This document shows positions 9,024 to 19,303 of a stretch of 38,587 bases of DNA, in pieces (position 1 is the stretch's first letter; each line of letters opens with the position of its first letter). Source of the DNA: an uncultured Alkalilimnicola sp. GTDB lineage: Bacteria; Pseudomonadota; Gammaproteobacteria; Nitrococcales; AK92. Location: positions 1 to 38,587 of the forward strand of contig CALGAN010000005.1 of NCBI GenBank assembly GCA_937951875.1, given 5' to 3'. The notes under the pieces are model-generated. The model saw nothing but the letters and a program-made list of their open reading frames with translations. It ran no database searches and had not been told where the DNA came from. Position numbers and translations under genes: made by a program.

Positions 9024-9809
9024 ATGCGACTCGCCAGCTGGAACGTCAATTCCATCAAAGTCCGCCTTCCTCAGCTCATCGACTGGCTCAACAAGGCGCA
9101 GCCGGACGTGGTGGGACTGCAGGAAATCAAATGCACCGCCGACAACTTTCCGTTCGAGCCGCTGCGCGCGCTCGGCTACGAAGTGGCGGTCTCCGGCCAG
9201 CCGACCTATAACGGCGTCGCCGTCCTCAGCCGCTACCCGATCACCGAGGTCGTTACCGACCTGCCCGGACTGGATGATCCGCAGCGGCGCGTGCTCGCCT
9301 GCACCACCGGCGGCATCCGCTTCATCGACCTGTACGTGCCGAACGGCCAGGCGGTGGGCAGCGACAAATACGCCTACAAGCTGGAATGGCTGGCCAAACT
9401 GCACGCGTTTCTCGGCGACGAGCTCACCCGCCACCCGCTGCTGGCGGTAGTCGGCGACTTCAACATCGCCCCCCAGCCGGAGGACGTGGACAACCCGGCG
9501 GAATGGGAAGGACAGGTGCTGTTCTCCGAGCCGGAACGCACCGCTTTTCAGAATCTGCTGGCCCTGGGCCTGCAGGACACCTTCCGGCTGTTCCCGCAGG
9601 AGCCGAAGACCTTCAGCTGGTGGGATTACCGCCAAAACAGCTTCCGCCGCAACCGCGGCCTGCGCATCGACCACGTGCTCGCCAGTACCGCCTTGGCCGC
9701 GCACTGCACCGCCAGCCACATCGACCGCGAGCCACGCGGCTGGGAGCGGCCGTCCGACCACGCGCCAGCGGTGGCGGACTTCGGCGGCTTGACGGCCCCG
9801 GCAACGTAG
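9024..9809 (+). CDS. xth: Exodeoxyribonuclease III (AP endonuclease)
   Basis: Base-excision-repair enzyme of the Xth/ExoA family, acting as AP endonuclease and 3'-5' exonuclease on duplex DNA. 261 residues from ATG 9024; the frame is open further upstream, but MRLASWNVNSIK is the normal family N-terminus. Active-site residues are present: Asn7 (SWNVNS), Glu34 (LQEIKC), the Tyr of DLYVPNG, Asp/Asn of GDFNIAP, Asp of RIDHVLAS and the terminal SDHAP. The length fits the family. It is followed 68 bases later by ubiD. Whether the product is the E. coli XthA type or the ExoA type cannot be settled by eye. Confidence 0.93.
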   Translation: MRLASWNVNSIKVRLPQLIDWLNKAQPDVVGLQEIKCTADNFPFEPLRALGYEVAVSGQPTYNGVAVLSRYPITEVVTDLPGLDDPQRRVLACTTGGIRFIDLYVPNGQAVGSDKYAYKLEWLAKLHAFLGDELTRHPLLAVVGDFNIAPQPEDVDNPAEWEGQVLFSEPERTAFQNLLALGLQDTFRLFPQEPKTFSWWDYRQNSFRRNRGLRIDHVLASTALAAHCTASHIDREPRGWERPSDHAPAVADFGGLTAPAT

Positions 9810-9877
9810 TCGCGAGCGGCGACGGCGCCTAGGGCCTACAATAGCCAGCCCAATTCAGCCAGCACGACAGCCAGCCG

Positions 9878-11333
9878 ATGCATTACGCCGATCTTCGCGA
9901 TTTCATCGACATGCTAGAGCGCAATGGCGAGCTCAAGCGCGTTCGCCAGCCGATCAGCCCGCACCTGGAGATGACCGAGATCTGCGACCGCACGCTGCGG
10001 CGCGGCGGCCCGGCGCTGCTGTTCGAGAACCCCCAGGGCCACCGCGTACCCGTGCTCGCCAATCTGTTCGGCACGCCGCGGCGGGTGGCGCTGGGCATGG
10101 GCGCCGAGGACGTATCCGAGCTGCGCGAGATCGGCAAGCTGCTGGCCTTCCTCAAGGAGCCGGAGCCGCCCAAAGGGCTCAAGGACGCTTGGAATAGCCT
10201 GCCGCTGTTCAAGAAAGTGCTGGACATGGCGCCGAAGACCATCCGCAATGCGCCCTGTCAGGAGCAGGTGATCGAGGGCGACGACGTGGACCTCGGCCGG
10301 CTGCCGGTCCAGACCTGCTGGCCGGGCGACGCCGGCCCGCTGATCACCTGGGGGCTGGTGGTCACCAAGGGCCCGCACAAGGAGCGGCAGAATCTCGGCA
10401 TCTACCGCCAGCAGGTGATCGGCCGCAATCGGGTGATCATGCGCTGGCTGGCGCACCGCGGCGGCGCGCTGGACTTCCGCGACTGGCAGCAGGCGCGTCC
10501 GGGCGAGCCGTTCCCGGTGGCGGTGGTACTGGGCGCCGATCCGGCCACCATTCTCGGCGCCGTGACCCCGGTCCCCGACACCCTGTCGGAGTACGCCTTC
10601 GCCGGCCTGCTGCGCGGCGCCAAGACCGAGCTGACCCGTTGCGTGGGCCTGGACCTGCAAGTGCCGGCGCGGGCCGAGATCGTACTGGAAGGCCACATCC
10701 ACCCCGGCGATACCGCGCCGGAAGGCCCGTTCGGCGACCATACCGGCTACTACAACGAGGTGGACACCTTCCCGGTGTTCACCATCGACCGCATCACCCA
10801 GCGCCGCGATCCGATCTACCACAGCACCTACACCGGCCGGGCCGGCGGTGCTCGGCGTGGCGCTCAACGAAGTGTTCGTGCCGATCCTGCAGAAGCAGTT
10901 CCCGGAGATCGTCGACTTCTACCTGCCGCCGGAAGGCTGCTCCTACCGCCTGGCGGTGGTGACCATGAAGAAGCAGTACCCCGGCCACGCCAAGCGGGTG
11001 ATGTTCGGCGTGTGGAGCTTCCTGCGCCAGTTCATGTACACCAAGTTCATCATCGTCTGCGACGACGACGTCAACGCCCGCTCCTGGGAAGACGTGATCT
11101 GGGCCATGACCACCCGCATGGACCCGGCGCGCGACACCGTGCTGGTGGAGAACACTCCCATCGACTATCTCGACTTCGCCTCGCCGGTCTCGGGCCTGGG
11201 CTCGAAGATCGGCTTCGACGCCACCAATAAGTGGCCGGGCGAAACCAGCCGGGAGTGGGGTCGGCCGATCGTGATGACCCCGGAGGTCAAGGCCCGGGTC
11301 GACGCGCTCTGGCCGGAGCTAGGGATCGACTGA
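9878..11333 (+). pseudogene. ubiD: UbiD decarboxylase (3-octaprenyl-4-hydroxybenzoate carboxy-lyase), broken by an apparent 11-base deletion
   Basis: UbiD uses prenylated FMN to decarboxylate 3-polyprenyl-4-hydroxybenzoate in ubiquinone synthesis. The N-terminal part (MHYADLRDFIDMLER ...) reads to about residue 321, ending in the conserved IYHSTYTGR. The C-terminal part (AVLGVALNEVFVPILQKQF ... VDALWPELGID) continues in the next frame from 10845. In the E. coli protein these segments are joined by PPDEP; here only four bases (GCCG, 10841-10844) remain where 15 are expected, so 11 are missing. Both halves are otherwise full length and well conserved (about 485 residues in total against 497), with no other stops. 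It may be a recent pseudogene or an assembly error. TACAAT at 9837-9842 is a possible -10 box with no good -35. A reductase gene follows, as is common for ubiD. Confidence 0.85.
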
Positions 11334-11403
11334 GGCACAGTGGGTTTATTAGCGCCGCGTAAAACGAGAGAATGCCCGGTTTCTCGTGTGGCGGACCTTA
11401 GTC

Positions 11404-12438
11404 ATGAGTTATCGAGTCAGCCTTCGGCCCAGCGGGCACACCCTTACCGTCAACGAGGGCGAGAGCATCCTCGACGCGGCGCTCCGTCAGGGGTTGATGA
11501 TCCCCTATAGCTGCCGCGGCGGCAGTTGCGGCAGCTGCATCGGCCGCGTGCTCGAAGGGCGGGTCAGCTACCCGCAGGGCAGCCCGCCTCCGGCCTTGAG
11601 CCAGGAAGACCTGGCGGCCAGCCGCGCTCTGTTCTGCCTGGCCCGTCCTGAGACGGATCTGGTCATCGAAGTGCGCGAGGTGCGCCAGGCCTCGGATCTG
11701 CCGCCGCGCAAGCTACCCTGCCGGGTGGCGCGCATCGAGCAGCTCTCGCACGACGTGCGCCGTCTCTATCTGAAGACGCCGGCCACCGAACGGCTGCAAT
11801 TCCTGGCCGGACAGTACATCGACATCCTGCTGCCCGGCGGCAAGCGGCGCGGTTTCTCGCTCGCCAACGCGCCCTACGACGATGAGTTCCTGGAACTGCA
11901 CATTCGCCTGGTGCCGGGCGGGCAGTTCACCCGCTACGTGTTCGAGGAAATGCAGCCCGGCGCGCTGCTGCGCATCGAGGGGCCGTTCGGCCAGTTCTAC
12001 CTGCGGGAGGACTCGCCGCGGCCGGTGCTGATGATGGCCGGCGGCACCGGTTTCGCCCCGCTCAAGGGCATGATCGAGCAGGCCAACCACGTCGGCGATA
12101 TGCGTCCGATACACTTCTTCTGGGGCGTGCGCGCCAAGCGCGATCTCTATCTCGATCAGCTGCCGCGCGCTTGGGCCGAGAATCGGCCTGGTTTTCGCTA
12201 CACTCCGGTGTTGTCGGAACCAATGGCCGAGGACCGGTGGGAGGGCCGCACGGGCCTGGTCCACGAAGCGCTGCTACAGGATTACCCAGACCTGTCGGGT
12301 TTCGATATTTATATGAGCGGTCCACCGGCAATGGTGTCGGCGGCGCGCGATGCCTTCCTGGCGCACGGCGCGCAGCCCGGACAGCTGTTTTCCGATTCCT
12401 TCGACTTCGCGGTGGATCCAGGCACAATAAAACGTTAA
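11404..12438 (+). CDS. 2Fe-2S ferredoxin / FAD / NAD(P)H reductase (CDP-6-deoxy-delta-3,4-glucoseen reductase-like)
   Basis: 344-residue electron-transfer flavoprotein. Order of domains: plant-type 2Fe-2S ferredoxin (1-90) with ligands Cys37, Cys42, Cys45 and Cys78; FAD-binding barrel (about 100-200) with the RGFSLAN motif; NAD(P)-binding domain (about 205-335) with MMAGGTGFAPLKG and the C-terminal SGPPAMV. A GTG upstream at 11386 is in frame, but MSYRVSLRPSGHT is the usual start of this family, so ATG 11404 is chosen. The family is often annotated after the AscD sugar-deoxygenation enzyme. No partner dehydratase is seen here, and the position after ubiD suggests a general reductase, perhaps supplying electrons to ubiquinone or flavin chemistry; that is inference. 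Confidence 0.85.
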   Translation: MSYRVSLRPSGHTLTVNEGESILDAALRQGLMIPYSCRGGSCGSCIGRVLEGRVSYPQGSPPPALSQEDLAASRALFCLARPETDLVIEVREVRQASDLPPRKLPCRVARIEQLSHDVRRLYLKTPATERLQFLAGQYIDILLPGGKRRGFSLANAPYDDEFLELHIRLVPGGQFTRYVFEEMQPGALLRIEGPFGQFYLREDSPRPVLMMAGGTGFAPLKGMIEQANHVGDMRPIHFFWGVRAKRDLYLDQLPRAWAENRPGFRYTPVLSEPMAEDRWEGRTGLVHEALLQDYPDLSGFDIYMSGPPAMVSAARDAFLAHGAQPGQLFSDSFDFAVDPGTIKR

Positions 12439-12445
12439 CCGCGGC

Positions 12446-12481
12446 GGTGAGGTTGGCATTGCCTCACCCGGCGCCTAACAT
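12446..12481 (+). promoter_or_regulatory. Candidate sigma-70 promoter within an inverted repeat, upstream of the CHASE-PAS gene
   Basis: A -35-like TTGGCA (12453-12458) and a -10-like TAACAT (12476-12481) are separated by exactly 17 bases, 28 bases before the ATG at 12509. A 7-base inverted repeat, GGTGAGG (12446-12452) and CCTCACC (12462-12468), brackets the -35 box. It could be an operator or, less likely (no T-run), a terminator hairpin for the reductase gene. Confidence 0.45.
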
Positions 12482-12508
12482 AGGGAATGCCCTAGCGGGT
12501 TGGTTGGG

Positions 12509-14299
12509 ATGGACCCCTTGCATTCACCAACGGCTTCCGCGCCCGAAACACACTCTCGGCCCTGTCGCCGTCGACTCGCTGCCTTGGCGGCGGCCGTATT
12601 CGGCTTGGCGTTGAGCGCGCAGCTGGCGGCCCTGGTTCACGGCTGGGAAGCCGAGCGCGCCGAGTCACGGTTCCGTCAGGCCGGCGAGCGCTGGCTGCGC
12701 ATCATGCGCCTGGAACTGGATCGGCTGCTGGGCCTGCCGTACTACCTCGGCAGCATATTCCTGGCGCCCAAGGACGTGAGCGACAAGGAATTTCACGCTT
12801 TCGCCGACGCCGTTACCCGCGACCGCCCGGAAATCGACACCATCGTCTGGTCGCCGCGCCAGCCTGATACCAGCCCGCCCGTTTACAGCGAGCGGCTGCG
12901 CCTGCGTCGAGACGGACCGACCTGGCGGCTGGAAACCACCGCCGCACAGTGGCAAGGCGCAGCGGCCCCAGACGGCGTGATCGACCCGATCCTGCTGACG
13001 TCGGCGGCGCGCACGGCCTCGGCGGTGGTCTCGTCCCGTGTGACGATCGACGCCGGTGACCAGCCGGAGCCGGGCGTGGTCATCGTCGGCCCGATACGCA
13101 ACAAGCCGATACCGGCCGAGCCGATCGGGCTGATCTCGCTCCGGCTGAGCGTCCCGACCCTGATCAAGCAGCTGCGGGAACACGGGTACCATACCGGGCT
13201 GGCCGTGCAGGTGCACGACATCACCGACGGCAGCCTGCCGATCCTGCTCTATAGCAGCGACTTGGCCGGCAACCCGGCCGCCATGCTCGACAGCCGCCCG
13301 CCGCCCGACGAGCGCGCCGACGACGCTGGCCTGATCCGCCATCTCGAGGTCGGCGGCCGGCATTGGCTGGTGACGCTGCGCCCGTCCCAGCCGTACACGG
13401 TTTCCCCCTGGGGCCAGAGCGTGCTCACGCTGCTGGCCGGCGCCTCGCTCACCACACTGGTGGTCATGCCGCTGCTACGCCGCCGCGATCCGACAGCACC
13501 GGCCGTCACCCCGGTCACGCACACACCCGCGCCGCAGGAACAGACTCAAGACGCCGAAGCGCTCCATTGGCGCCACATGGTGGAGTCGTCCCCCGACATG
13601 ATCCTGCTGCTGAACGCCGAGGGCCGGGTGCGCTACGTCTCGCCCAGCTGTACGCGGCTGCTCGGCTGGCAGCCCGAGCAGATGAGCGGCCGCTCGATCT
13701 ACGACTTCTTTCACCCCGACGACATCTACCGCACCCGCCACGCCCACGAGTTCGCCCTGGCCAATCCCGGCAACTACCTGTCCAGCTACCGGGTGCGGCG
13801 CGCCGACGGCGGCTATTCCTGGCTGGAAGCGCACAACAGGATGCTGCAGGACGAGGAAACGGGCGCGGCCACCGAGATTCTCTGCGTGGTGCGCGACACC
13901 TCGGGACGCCAGACCGAGGTCGACGCCCTGCGCGAGAGCGAGGTGATGTACCGCGGCGCCTTCGAGAACGCCGCGACACCGATGCTGCTGGCGGACGCCT
14001 ACAGCGGCCAGCTGCTGCGGGTGAACCAGGCGCTGTGCGACATGCTCGGCTACAGCAAGCCGGAGCTGCGCGAGCTCAAGTCGCGCGACATCACCCATCC
14101 GGCCGACTGGGAGCTGACCGTGGAAGGCAGCCGCGCCGCCCGCGCCAACCTCAAGGGCGTGGAGCTCAACAAGCGCTTCCTGCGCAAGGACGGCTCGCTG
14201 GTGCCGGCGCGGGTGCTGCTGTCGGTGCAGCGCGACCCCGAAGGCAACGCCCGCTACTTCATCTCCCACATACTGCCGCGCCACTCCCGGGCGGAGTGA
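12509..14299 (+). CDS. Membrane sensor: CHASE domain followed by two PAS domains, no output domain
   Basis: 596 residues from ATG 12509 (an in-frame TTG lies three codons earlier). One membrane segment near 23-43, an extracytoplasmic CHASE domain (about 60-290; EFHAFADAVTRDRPEIDTIVWSPR is characteristic), a second membrane segment near 303-323, a Pro/Thr-rich linker, then PAS1 (about 352-465; SPDMILLLNAEGRVRYVSPS, DGGYSWLEAH) and PAS2 (about 478-590; VNQALCDMLGYS, RKDGSLVPARV). The protein stops a few residues after PAS2. No histidine kinase, GGDEF, EAL or methyl-accepting domain follows in any frame before the convergent thiC gene, 29 bases away. It probably senses a small ligand and signals through a separate partner. 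Truncation of a longer sensor is possible, though the end is clean. Confidence 0.85.
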   Translation: MDPLHSPTASAPETHSRPCRRRLAALAAAVFGLALSAQLAALVHGWEAERAESRFRQAGERWLRIMRLELDRLLGLPYYLGSIFLAPKDVSDKEFHAFADAVTRDRPEIDTIVWSPRQPDTSPPVYSERLRLRRDGPTWRLETTAAQWQGAAAPDGVIDPILLTSAARTASAVVSSRVTIDAGDQPEPGVVIVGPIRNKPIPAEPIGLISLRLSVPTLIKQLREHGYHTGLAVQVHDITDGSLPILLYSSDLAGNPAAMLDSRPPPDERADDAGLIRHLEVGGRHWLVTLRPSQPYTVSPWGQSVLTLLAGASLTTLVVMPLLRRRDPTAPAVTPVTHTPAPQEQTQDAEALHWRHMVESSPDMILLLNAEGRVRYVSPSCTRLLGWQPEQMSGRSIYDFFHPDDIYRTRHAHEFALANPGNYLSSYRVRRADGGYSWLEAHNRMLQDEETGAATEILCVVRDTSGRQTEVDALRESEVMYRGAFENAATPMLLADAYSGQLLRVNQALCDMLGYSKPELRELKSRDITHPADWELTVEGSRAARANLKGVELNKRFLRKDGSLVPARVLLSVQRDPEGNARYFISHILPRHSRAE

Positions 14300-14328
14300 T
14301 CGTAGCCGCCCGGGGCGGACCGGTCGCG

Positions 14329-16209
<1,881 letters not shown>

Positions 16210-16482
16210 GCTGGCGCAGTCCTCCCGCTGATCGGAAAGAATTCTGGAAGGGGCGGCGACGAGCCGCGAACCAAGTCCCAAAGGGTTACAGCCCCGGCCC
16301 GGTATTTCAAGCGCGACCGCCGCTGCTTGCCTGGCAGTGCGAAAGCCCTTACGCTTTACGCGCTTGCGCGGCCGCCGCCGCCAATACCCTTCATGGATCG
16401 ATCCATACCGACCATTCGCCGGATCGGGCCCTGCCGTGTCAGGGCGACCGAGCAGGTCTCACGCATTACACCGGGCATAGCC

Positions 16483-17151
16483 ATGAGCAATTTCGACTTC
16501 GAACGCGCGCGCTTCAACATGGTGGAGCAGCAGATCCGGACCTGGGAAGTCCTCGACGAACGCGTGCTGGAGGTGATCCGCAACGTCCCGCGCGAGGCTT
16601 ACGTGCCGGAGCGGTATCGTGGCATGGCCTACATGGACCTGCGGGTCCCGCTGCCGAACGGCCAGTACATGCTCGAACCGAAGGTGGCGGCGCGCATGCT
16701 GCAGGCGGTGGACGTCAAGCCCTCCGAGCAGGCGCTGGAGATCGGCACCGGCAGCGGCTATGTCACCGCCTGCCTAGCCCAGCTGGCGGCGCACGTCACC
16801 AGCGTCGAATACTTCGCCGACCTCAAGGAGCTGGCCGCGCGCAACCTCGCCGCCCAGAACGTCAGCAACGTCACCCTGGAAGTGGGCGATGCCTCCAAGG
16901 GCTGGGACGACGGCCGCCGCTACGACGTGATCGTGGTCACCGGCTCGCTGCCGGAGCTGCACCAGGGCTTCCACAAGAGCCTGACCATCGGCGGGCGGCT
17001 GGTGCTGGCGGTCGGCCAGGGCCTGGGCATGCTGAACGAAGTGCTGCTGATCACCCGGGTCGCGGAGGATCAATGGGCCACCCAGAGCCTGTTCGACACC
17101 TACATCGAACCGCTGATCAACGCCCCGCGGACCGTGGCGTTCGCACTCTAG
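16483..17151 (+). CDS. Protein-L-isoaspartate O-methyltransferase family protein
   Basis: 222-residue SAM-dependent methyltransferase of the Pcm family, which methylates isoaspartyl residues in damaged proteins. ATG 16483 gives MSNFDFERARFNMVEQQIRTWEV, the usual start of this subgroup; the upstream open frame is not protein-like. Residues near 60-75 (PNGQYMLEPKVAARML) correspond to the Pcm substrate loop, and the SAM motif LEIGTGSGYVT lies near residue 86. It differs from the classical pcm of the surE-nlpD locus and is the paralogue often found with a rhodanese gene near tolC/waaA. The substrate is therefore uncertain. Its TAG overlaps the rhodanese GTG by one base. Confidence 0.85.
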   Translation: MSNFDFERARFNMVEQQIRTWEVLDERVLEVIRNVPREAYVPERYRGMAYMDLRVPLPNGQYMLEPKVAARMLQAVDVKPSEQALEIGTGSGYVTACLAQLAAHVTSVEYFADLKELAARNLAAQNVSNVTLEVGDASKGWDDGRRYDVIVVTGSLPELHQGFHKSLTIGGRLVLAVGQGLGMLNEVLLITRVAEDQWATQSLFDTYIEPLINAPRTVAFAL

Positions 17152-17468
17152 TGAAATCGCTAAGCCCCCAAGAACTGGCGCAGCGCCTCCAACAGGAGGC
17201 CGCGCCCCTGCTGCTGGACGTGCGCGAGCCCTGGGAGTTCGCACACGCCCACATCGAAGGCTCCACCCTCATGCCCATGCATGAGGTTCCCGCCCGCCAC
17301 GCCGAGCTGGATAAGGACGCTGAAATCGTGGTGATCTGCCACCACGGCATGCGCAGCGCCCAGGTGACGCAATACCTCGACCGGCTCGGCTTCAGCCAGG
17401 TCTACAACCTCACCGGCGGCATCGACGCCTGGTCGCGGGAAGTCGACCCGAGCGTGCCGCAGTACTGA
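17151..17468 (+). CDS. Single-domain rhodanese (sulfurtransferase)
   Basis: 105-residue rhodanese-fold protein. The start is a GTG at 17151-17153 whose G is the last base of the upstream TAG stop, so translation is coupled; there is no separate ribosome binding site. MKSLSPQELAQRL begins the domain, followed by LLLDVREPWEF, the active-site loop VICHHGMRS with the catalytic cysteine, and NLTGGIDAWS. The CxxGxRS loop and length match GlpE/PspE-like thiosulfate or persulfide sulfurtransferases. The partner is unknown; the overlap with the methyltransferase suggests coordinated expression. Confidence 0.87.
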   Translation: MKSLSPQELAQRLQQEAAPLLLDVREPWEFAHAHIEGSTLMPMHEVPARHAELDKDAEIVVICHHGMRSAQVTQYLDRLGFSQVYNLTGGIDAWSREVDPSVPQY

Positions 17469-17545
17469 GCATCCCCGCTGCCAAGCGGCGCGCCGCAAAG
17501 AGGCGAAGCCGGCCGCTTCTCGCTCCTCTCCTGCCCCCGGCATAA

Positions 17546-17746
17546 CGTATGCACACTCCTGCCGAGAGCGTTCTCCCAGTACGCGCTAACCGAAACTTGG
17601 CAGGACGTCGGCCAGCCCCCTTCGCGGAGGAGAGCGCAGCGAGGGGCTATCGCATGCACACATATCTCTGACAGAGCTCTGAGTCGTCATGCCCGCGCAA
17701 GCGGGCATCCAGAAACCCAACCAAAATCCCAAGATGCGTGCATACG
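17546..17746 (+). repeat. Composite intergenic repeat, copy 2 (between rhodanese and waaA)
   Basis: The 334-base gap between the convergent rhodanese and waaA genes contains no gene. It carries a perfect hairpin ATGCCCGC-GCAA-GCGGGCAT (17689-17708), preceded by GAGCTCTGAGTCGTC as in copy 1. A segment at 17616-17646 (CCCCCTTCGCGGAGGAGAGCG and on) is the inverted counterpart of 35320-35350. The block is bounded by CGTATGCAC (17546-17554) and its complement GTGCATACG (17738-17746). Confidence 0.8.
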
Positions 17747-17802
17747 CTAGCCCGGTTCCGCGCATGGACCGGCGATGCGCGCCAGGCGTGGCCGCAGTCC
17801 CC

Positions 17803-19074
17803 TCAAGCCGCCGGCGGCAAGCGTTCGGCGACCAGCGCCAAGCAGCGGTCCAAGGCGCCGCGGTTGGCGGCCACTACCGCCTGCGCGCGCTCGCCCATGC
17901 GCCGGCGGATATCGGTGTCGTCCAGCAACTCGGACACCGCCGCCGCCAGCGCCTTGGCGTCGGCGACTACCCGCGCGCCCTCGGCCTCCAGTAGCAGGTC
18001 GGTGATCTGGCGGAAATTGAACACCTGCGGCCCGGTCAGCACCGGCAGCCCCAGCGCCGCCGGCTCCAGCAGGTTGTGGCCGCCGGTCGGCACCAGGGAG
18101 CCGCCGACGAAGGCCAGGTCGGCGGCGGCGTACAGCCGCAGCAACTCGCCCATGGTGTCACCCAGGTATACGGTGGTGTCCGGTGCGCAGCGCTCGTCGC
18201 GGCTGCGGCGCGCGACCGTAAGCCCCTGCTCGCGGCACAAGGCCGCCACGCGGTCGAAGCGCTCCGGATGGCGCGGCACCAGGATCAGCAGTGCCTCCGG
18301 CCGCTGCGCCCGCACCTGGCGGTGGGCGGCCAGCACTTGCTCGTCCTCGCCCTCGTGGGTGCTGGCGGCGATCCAGACGGGGCGCTCCGCCCCCAACTCG
18401 GCGCGCAGCGCCCGGCCTTGCGCGGGCAGGTCCGGCGGCAGGGTGAGATCGAACTTGAGGTTGCCGGTGACACTCACCTGCGTCGGCGCCGCCCCCAGCG
18501 CCAGGAAGCGCTCGGCGTCGGCCGGCGACTGCGCCGCCACCGCGTCCAGGCAGCGCAGGGTGGAGCGCACCAAACCGCCGATGCGGCCGTAGCCGCGCGC
18601 CGAGCGCGGCGACAGGCGGGCGTTGAGCAGCAGCATAGACACGCCGCGCCGCGCCGCTTCCCGGTAGAGGTTGGGCCACAGCTCGGTTTCCATCACCAGC
18701 CCCAGCGCCGGCCGGGCGCGGTCGAGGAAGCGGCGCACCGCCCCCGGCAGGTCGTAGGGCAGATAGACGTGGCAAACGCGCTCGCCGAACAGCGCCCGCA
18801 CCCGCTCGGAGCCGGTCGGCGTGGTGGTGGTGACCAGCAGCGGCCGCTTCGGATAGCGCGCCAGCAGCGCCTCGATCAGCGGCGCCGCCGCCACGGTCTC
18901 GCCGACCGACACGGCATGCACCCAGATGGCGCCGGCACGCGGCAGCGGCGGGAACAACGCCAGCCGCTCACCCCAGCGCCGGCGGTAGGCGGGATTGGCC
19001 CGGCTGCGCAGCAACAGCCGCAAAAAGGCGAACGGCAGCAGCAGATAGAGCAGGGCGTTATAGACGAAGCGCAT
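17803..19074 (-). CDS. waaA: 3-deoxy-D-manno-octulosonic acid transferase (Kdo transferase)
   Basis: GT30 enzyme that transfers Kdo from CMP-Kdo to the lipid A precursor at the inner membrane. 423 residues from ATG 19074 (E. coli 425); the frame is open 18 codons further but MRFVYNALLYLLLPFAFLRL is the normal start, with an N-terminal membrane anchor. Key blocks: WVHAVSVGET with the catalytic Glu near residue 59, TTTTPTGSERV, METELWPN, LLLNARLSPRSARGY, and the donor-site region FVGGSLVPTGGHNLLEPAA. It is divergent from msbA across 228 bases, which must hold both promoters. Mono- or bifunctional activity cannot be told from sequence. Confidence 0.95.
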   Translation of the reverse strand: MRFVYNALLYLLLPFAFLRLLLRSRANPAYRRRWGERLALFPPLPRAGAIWVHAVSVGETVAAAPLIEALLARYPKRPLLVTTTTPTGSERVRALFGERVCHVYLPYDLPGAVRRFLDRARPALGLVMETELWPNLYREAARRGVSMLLLNARLSPRSARGYGRIGGLVRSTLRCLDAVAAQSPADAERFLALGAAPTQVSVTGNLKFDLTLPPDLPAQGRALRAELGAERPVWIAASTHEGEDEQVLAAHRQVRAQRPEALLILVPRHPERFDRVAALCREQGLTVARRSRDERCAPDTTVYLGDTMGELLRLYAAADLAFVGGSLVPTGGHNLLEPAALGLPVLTGPQVFNFRQITDLLLEAEGARVVADAKALAAAVSELLDDTDIRRRMGERAQAVVAANRGALDRCLALVAERLPPAA

Positions 19075-19186
19075 GGATCGGCGGGCGAAAATCCGGGATC
19101 GAATCGCGAGTTGCGCCAACCATAACACGGCCCGGCCGACGCCGTTTGCTATACTCGCGCAGCGCTATCCATTGACAGGCTTTGCC

Positions 19187-19303
19187 GTGAGCAGCGTCGC
19201 CTTGCCGCACCGCCAGCCGCCCGAGCCGCGCCGGGCCGATCGCGACCGTCGTTTCCGCCGGCTCGACACTGCGACCGCAACCAATCGGATCATTATCGCC
19301 TGA
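19187..19303 (+). CDS. Possible short leader ORF coupled to msbA
   Basis: A GTG-started frame of 38 codons (VSSVALPHRQ ...) ends with a TGA that overlaps the msbA ATG (TGATG at 19301-19305). msbA itself has no clear ribosome binding site, so this frame could couple translation. A -10-like TATACT lies at 19150-19155, upstream of it, without a good -35. The peptide resembles no family and is Arg-rich, as expected of chance frames in GC-rich DNA. Weakly supported. Confidence 0.2.
   Translation: MSSVALPHRQPPEPRRADRDRRFRRLDTATATNRIIIA

Noticed and set aside
9789..9842. TTGACG (9789-9794) with TACAAT (9837-9842) as the ubiD promoter
   Set aside because: The two boxes are 42 bases apart, far beyond a workable spacer; TACAAT alone is too weak to call.
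16210..16482. TPP riboswitch upstream of thiC
   Set aside because: The minus strand has a stretch reading GCTGTAACCCTTTGGGACTTGG that faintly recalls the thi-box, but the CUGAGA and ACCUGAUC cores are absent, so I do not call it. A covariance-model search would settle it.
19172..19203. Perfect TTGACA as -35 box for msbA
   Set aside because: No -10-like sequence lies 15-19 bases downstream, so it was not annotated as a promoter.
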